A stretch of 43,353 bases of DNA from JAAYEL01 sp964344625 (GTDB lineage Bacteria > Bacillota > Clostridia > Tissierellales > Peptoniphilaceae): assembly GCA_964344625.1 (NCBI GenBank), contig CAYFNZ010000007.1:1-43353 (forward strand). Reading direction: 5' to 3'. This document shows positions 40,074-43,353 of the stretch, piece after piece. Each line of letters starts with the position of its first letter. Position 1 is the first letter of the stretch. The notes beneath the pieces were generated by a model that made no database searches, was not told the DNA's origin, and worked only from the letters and a program-made list of their open reading frames with translations. The position numbers and the translations under genes were made by a program.

Positions 40074-41612
40074 ATGAAAAAAAGAGTAATGTTAGTTATC
40101 ATGGATGGTCTTGGATGCGGAAAGGACTATCCTGGTAATGCTGTAAATTTAGCGAACAAGCCTAATCTAGATAGGTTTTTTAAAGAATATCCACACACTA
40201 CCATTAAGGCTAGTGGTTTAGATGTTGGACTTCCTGAAGGTCAAATGGGAAATTCAGAAGTAGGACATTTAAACATAGGATCTGGTAGGGTGGTTTATCA
40301 AGATCTTTCCTTAATTACAAAAGAAATTAAAGACGGAACATTCTTTGATAACCAAGCCCTATTAAAGGCTGTTATATCCGCAAAAGATAACGGCAAGGCT
40401 CTTCATTTACTAGGTTTACTATCAAAAGGTGGAGTGCATTCCCACCTAGACCATGTCTTTGCACTTCTAGAACTTGCTAAGAGAAATGGTCTTGAAAAAG
40501 TATATGTTCATGCCTTTTTAGATGGAAGAGATGTATCTCCTAACGCCGGTATCTCTGATATAGAAGAATTGACTGATAAGATGAAAGAATTAGGCGTTGG
40601 TCAACTTGCGACAATTATTGGTCGTTACTATGCTATGGATAGAGATAAACGTTGGGAAAGAGTTGAGAGAGCTTACAATGCCATGGTACTTGGTGAAGGT
40701 AAGCTTGTATCAAATCCTATAATTTCTATAGATGAAGAATATTCAGCTGGAATAACAGATGAATTTATGACTCCAACAGTTATTGTTAATAGCAAAAATG
40801 AACCTGTTACAACAATAGAAGATGGAGACAGTGTAATATTCTTTAACTTTAGACCGGATAGGGCAAGACAAATAACTAGAGCTTTAGTTGATACAGATTT
40901 TGATGGCTTCGAAAGAAAGAAGCTTGTAAGTACAAATTATGTATGTATGACTGAATATGACAAAACTATTGAAAATGTTTTGGTTGCATATCCTCCAAAG
41001 CAAATATTAAATACTTTTGGAGAAGTGCTAGCTAGAAATGGCTTAAAGCAACTTAGGGTAGCTGAAACAGAGAAATATGCACATGTAACATTCTTCTTTA
41101 ATGGTGGAGTTGAAAAAGCTAACGAAAATGAAGAAAGAATTCTTGTGCCTTCACCAAAGGTAGCAACATATGATTTACAACCTGAAATGTCTGCTTTCCA
41201 AGTTAAAGACAAAGTTATAGAAAAAATGCAAGCAGAAGATCCGGATGTAATTATATTGAATTTTGCTAACCCTGATATGGTAGGTCATACTGGAGTAATT
41301 GAAGCTGCGAAAAAGGCTGTAGAAACAGTAGATACTTGTATGGGTGAGATTGAAAAAGTTGCACTTGAACATGGCTATGAATTGTTGGTAACTGCTGACC
41401 ATGGTAATAGCGAACAATTAATAGACTATGAAACAGGTGAACCGTTTACTGCACATACTACAAATGTAGTGCCATTGATTTATATAACTAAGGACCAAGT
41501 GTCACTATTAGATGATGGAAAATTAAGTGATTTAGCACCAACTATGTTGGATATTTTAAATATTGAACAACCGGCAGAAATGACCGGACATTCATTAATA
41601 ATTAGGAGGTAA
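40074..41612 (+). CDS. gpmI: Phosphoglycerate mutase, cofactor-independent
   Basis: A 512-residue manganese-dependent mutase of the alkaline-phosphatase fold. MDGLGCGKD carries a metal Asp, GQMGNSEVGHLNIG has the catalytic Ser, and TADHGNSEQL the C-terminal metal site. VHSHLDH and FNFRPDRARQITRAL are also typical. Length is standard. It overlaps no gene; eno follows at five bases with RBS TAGGAGG. Confidence 0.96.
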   Translation: MKKRVMLVIMDGLGCGKDYPGNAVNLANKPNLDRFFKEYPHTTIKASGLDVGLPEGQMGNSEVGHLNIGSGRVVYQDLSLITKEIKDGTFFDNQALLKAVISAKDNGKALHLLGLLSKGGVHSHLDHVFALLELAKRNGLEKVYVHAFLDGRDVSPNAGISDIEELTDKMKELGVGQLATIIGRYYAMDRDKRWERVERAYNAMVLGEGKLVSNPIISIDEEYSAGITDEFMTPTVIVNSKNEPVTTIEDGDSVIFFNFRPDRARQITRALVDTDFDGFERKKLVSTNYVCMTEYDKTIENVLVAYPPKQILNTFGEVLARNGLKQLRVAETEKYAHVTFFFNGGVEKANENEERILVPSPKVATYDLQPEMSAFQVKDKVIEKMQAEDPDVIILNFANPDMVGHTGVIEAAKKAVETVDTCMGEIEKVALEHGYELLVTADHGNSEQLIDYETGEPFTAHTTNVVPLIYITKDQVSLLDDGKLSDLAPTMLDILNIEQPAEMTGHSLIIRR

Positions 41613-41617
41613 TAATT

Positions 41618-42907
41618 ATGGGTTATATTGCAGACTTATATGCAAGAGAAGTATTGGATTCTAGAGGAAATCCTACAGTTGAAGTTGAAGTAATTACTGA
41701 CGAAGGCGGTTTTGGTAGAGCTATAGTTCCTTCAGGAGCATCAACAGGAGCATTTGAAGCTGTTGAATTAAGAGATGGCGAAAAAGATAGATACCTTGGA
41801 AAGGGTGTATTAAACGCTGTAGAAAATGTAAATACTGAATTAGCTGAAGAATTAATTGGTTGGGATGTTTTTGACCAAGTAGGTATAGACAACTACATGA
41901 TCGAAATTGACGGAACTCCAAACAAGGGAAGACTAGGAGCTAATGCTATACTTGGCGTATCAATGGCTGTTGCAAGAGCTGCTGCTGATGAACTTGGTAT
42001 ACCTCTATACAATTACGTAGGTGGATTTAACGCTAAGACACTTCCAGTTCCAATGATGAACATCTTAAATGGTGGTGAACACGCTGACAACAACGTTGAT
42101 ATACAAGAATTCATGATTATGCCAGTTGGTGCTGATTCTTTTGCAGAAGCTTTAAGAATGTGTGCAGAAGTATTCCACAACTTAAAGAAAGTTCTTCAAT
42201 CAAAAGGATATGCTACAGGTGTAGGTGATGAAGGTGGTTTTGCTCCAAACTTAAAATCTAACGAAGAAGCTCTAGAAACTATAGTAGAAGCTATTGGAGC
42301 TGCTGGATTCAAGGCTGGAGAAGATTTCATGATAGCTATGGACGTAGCTGCTTCAGAAATGTATACAGAAGAAGGAACTTACAACCTAAAAGGTGAAGGC
42401 GTAGTTAAGACTAGAGAAGAAATGGTAGCTTGGTATGAAGAATTAACTTCTAAATATCCAATAATTTCTATCGAAGATGGTCTAAACGAAGAAGACTGGG
42501 AAGGTTGGGAACTTCTAACTGAAAAATTAGGTAAGAAAATCCAATTAGTTGGAGATGACTTATTTGTAACTAATACTGAAAGATTAGCAAGAGGTATTGA
42601 AAAAAACATCTCTAATGCAATCCTAATAAAGGTTAACCAAATAGGTACTCTAACAGAAACACTAGATGCTGTTGAAATGGCTAAGAGAGCTGGATATACA
42701 GCAGTTATTTCTCATAGATCAGGTGAAACTGAAGATACTACAATTGCTGACTTAGCAGTTGCATTAAACGCTGGTCAAATTAAGACTGGTGCTCCATCAA
42801 GAACTGACAGAGTAGCTAAGTATAATCAATTATTAAGAATTGAAGATATGCTTGGAGATGACGCTAAATACGATGGAATCAAAACTTTCTACAACTTAAG
42901 AAAGTAA
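41618..42907 (+). CDS. eno: Enolase
   Basis: A 429-residue enzyme that makes phosphoenolpyruvate and ends the glycolytic operon. AREVLDSRGNPTVEVEV opens the protein, and the catalytic region contains GDEGGFAPN, SIEDGLNEEDWEGW, GDDLFVTN, and the closing VISHRSGETEDTTIADLAV in close to canonical form. Strong codon bias. A long hairpin with a T run follows. Confidence 0.98.
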   Translation: MGYIADLYAREVLDSRGNPTVEVEVITDEGGFGRAIVPSGASTGAFEAVELRDGEKDRYLGKGVLNAVENVNTELAEELIGWDVFDQVGIDNYMIEIDGTPNKGRLGANAILGVSMAVARAAADELGIPLYNYVGGFNAKTLPVPMMNILNGGEHADNNVDIQEFMIMPVGADSFAEALRMCAEVFHNLKKVLQSKGYATGVGDEGGFAPNLKSNEEALETIVEAIGAAGFKAGEDFMIAMDVAASEMYTEEGTYNLKGEGVVKTREEMVAWYEELTSKYPIISIEDGLNEEDWEGWELLTEKLGKKIQLVGDDLFVTNTERLARGIEKNISNAILIKVNQIGTLTETLDAVEMAKRAGYTAVISHRSGETEDTTIADLAVALNAGQIKTGAPSRTDRVAKYNQLLRIEDMLGDDAKYDGIKTFYNLRK

Positions 42908-42922
42908 TAAGCTAAAATTTGA

Positions 42923-42965
42923 AAGTCTGTTGCTATCCTTTATAGGTGGCGACAGACTTTTTTTT
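42923..42965 (+). terminator. Terminator of the glycolytic operon after eno
   Basis: AAGTCTGTTGCTATC (42923-42937) pairs with GGTGGCGACAGACTT (42945-42959) with a few G-U pairs, and is followed by eight T (42958-42965). Confidence 0.9.
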
Positions 42966-43006
42966 GTGGGCTCACCACAATATAAACCACCAGCTATGCT
43001 GATGGT
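42966..43006 (+). repeat. Two small hairpins after eno, possible insertion-element end
   Basis: GTGG (42966-42969) pairs with CCAC (42975-42978). Then ACCACCAGC (42986-42994) pairs with GCTGATGGT (42998-43006) with one mismatch and a TAT loop. Such subterminal hairpins mark the ends of IS200/IS605-type elements, but no transposase is seen here, so this is only a candidate remnant. Confidence 0.35.
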
Positions 43007-43071
43007 CATGATTCAAAGAGATGGAAATTAAATAAAAACAAAAAAATGATTATCTGCGTATTTTATGGTAA

Positions 43072-43353
43072 ACTAAAGTTCTTGAGAAAATAATAACAAA
43101 AGGAGTTGTACAAGGTTTAGAAAAAGAGAAATTTGATGTAAAAGCTGTTAGGGTTGATCTAAAAGATTTGAATAATCAAGTAACTTTACCTGCAATACTT
43201 CAGGTTAAAACTAAAAGTGGGGAGAACCACTTTATTGTTCTTCATAAAGTACCTAGAAATAATAGATTTATAATAGATGATCCAGCTGTTGGGTTTCGTG
43301 TCATAATAGTGATAGAGGCAAATAGTTATGTAAATACAAGGAGTTCAAGACTT
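43072..43353 (+). pseudogene. Fragment of a C39 bacteriocin-processing peptidase, cut by the window edge
   Basis: An open frame follows an in-frame TAA (43069-43071) and runs to the window end. It has no ATG, GTG or TTG until a TTG at about 43168. The translation contains VKAVRVDLKDL, VTLPAILQVK, NHFIVLHKV and FIIDDPAVG, which match the second half of the C39 peptidase domain: the catalytic His region and DPAVG. These domains open ABC exporters that clip double-glycine leaders of bacteriocins. The front of the domain, with the catalytic Cys in DCGxACL, is missing. After DPAVG the sequence (FRVIIVIEANSY) no longer fits. It is probably a decayed remnant; the remainder, if any, lies to the right. 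Confidence 0.6.

Noticed and set aside
1..43353. CRISPR array, tRNA genes or prophage
   Set aside because: No regularly spaced repeats, no cloverleaf with TTC-type T-arm, and no phage genes were recognised by eye on either strand. A tRNAscan/CRISPR search would settle this.

Overview
This window is a low-GC, tightly packed piece of a Firmicutes chromosome. Gene content points to a fermentative anaerobe of the Clostridia/Tissierellia side, and a Gram-positive anaerobic coccus of the Peptoniphilaceae (Anaerococcus-like) fits best. The reasons are the clostridial gene order mreBCD-mrdA-(min)-rng-rplU-prp-rpmA-obgE-yhbY-nadD-yqeK-rsfS, a Prp-type L27 leader, a mevalonate pathway in place of visible MEP genes, a histidine-type formimino pathway and a five-gene glycolytic cluster. 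The genus is inference from these features; no search was run.

Layout. Bases 1-85 are the 3' end of a 5S rRNA and its terminator, so an rRNA operon lies to the left. Then come a PTS-type membrane permease (173-1183), a NusG-domain-II protein and a Gx transporter (1235-2129), and radC followed by the cell-shape locus mreB, mreC, mreD and a very large PBP2 (2139-8513). Where minC/minD/minE are expected there is one small gene (8513-8995) that reads as a decayed MinD: P-loop lost, but the MinD core segment and C-terminal membrane helix kept. A ribosome/GTPase block follows (rng, promoter and L21 leader, rplU, prp, rpmA, obgE, yhbY, nadD, and a yqeK-rsfS fusion), then a ComEA-like protein, secG, rnr, smpB, an acylphosphatase and a glutaredoxin-like gene.

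The middle holds a C69 dipeptidase, a short SAP-like gene (20019-20195), a MoxR-like AAA+ ATPase with a VWA partner (20349-22946), a minus-strand flavin reductase, and a co-directional run ftcD-fchA-sirtuin-mvaA-mvaS (23841-28597). An 18-bp perfect hairpin ends that run against a minus-strand pair: a 2-hydroxyacid dehydrogenase and an NAD+ synthetase whose glutaminase cysteine is replaced by Phe. A copper module (copA with a fused copZ, and csoR) sits behind a recognisable CsoR operator. Then come a HAD phosphatase, trmL and trxB.

The right part is the glycolytic block gapA-pgk-tpiA-gpmI-eno (37062-42907), preceded by an unusually rich regulatory region (two promoters, a cre-like box and a widely spaced inverted repeat). 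Beyond the eno terminator are small hairpins and a start-less fragment of a C39 bacteriocin-processing peptidase, which looks like decayed accessory DNA.

The most notable points are the MinD remnant with a diverged MreB, the glutaminase-dead NadE, two gene fusions that each keep a well-placed internal ribosome binding site (YqeK-RsfS, CopA-CopZ), and the uncharacterised AAA+/VWA pair.
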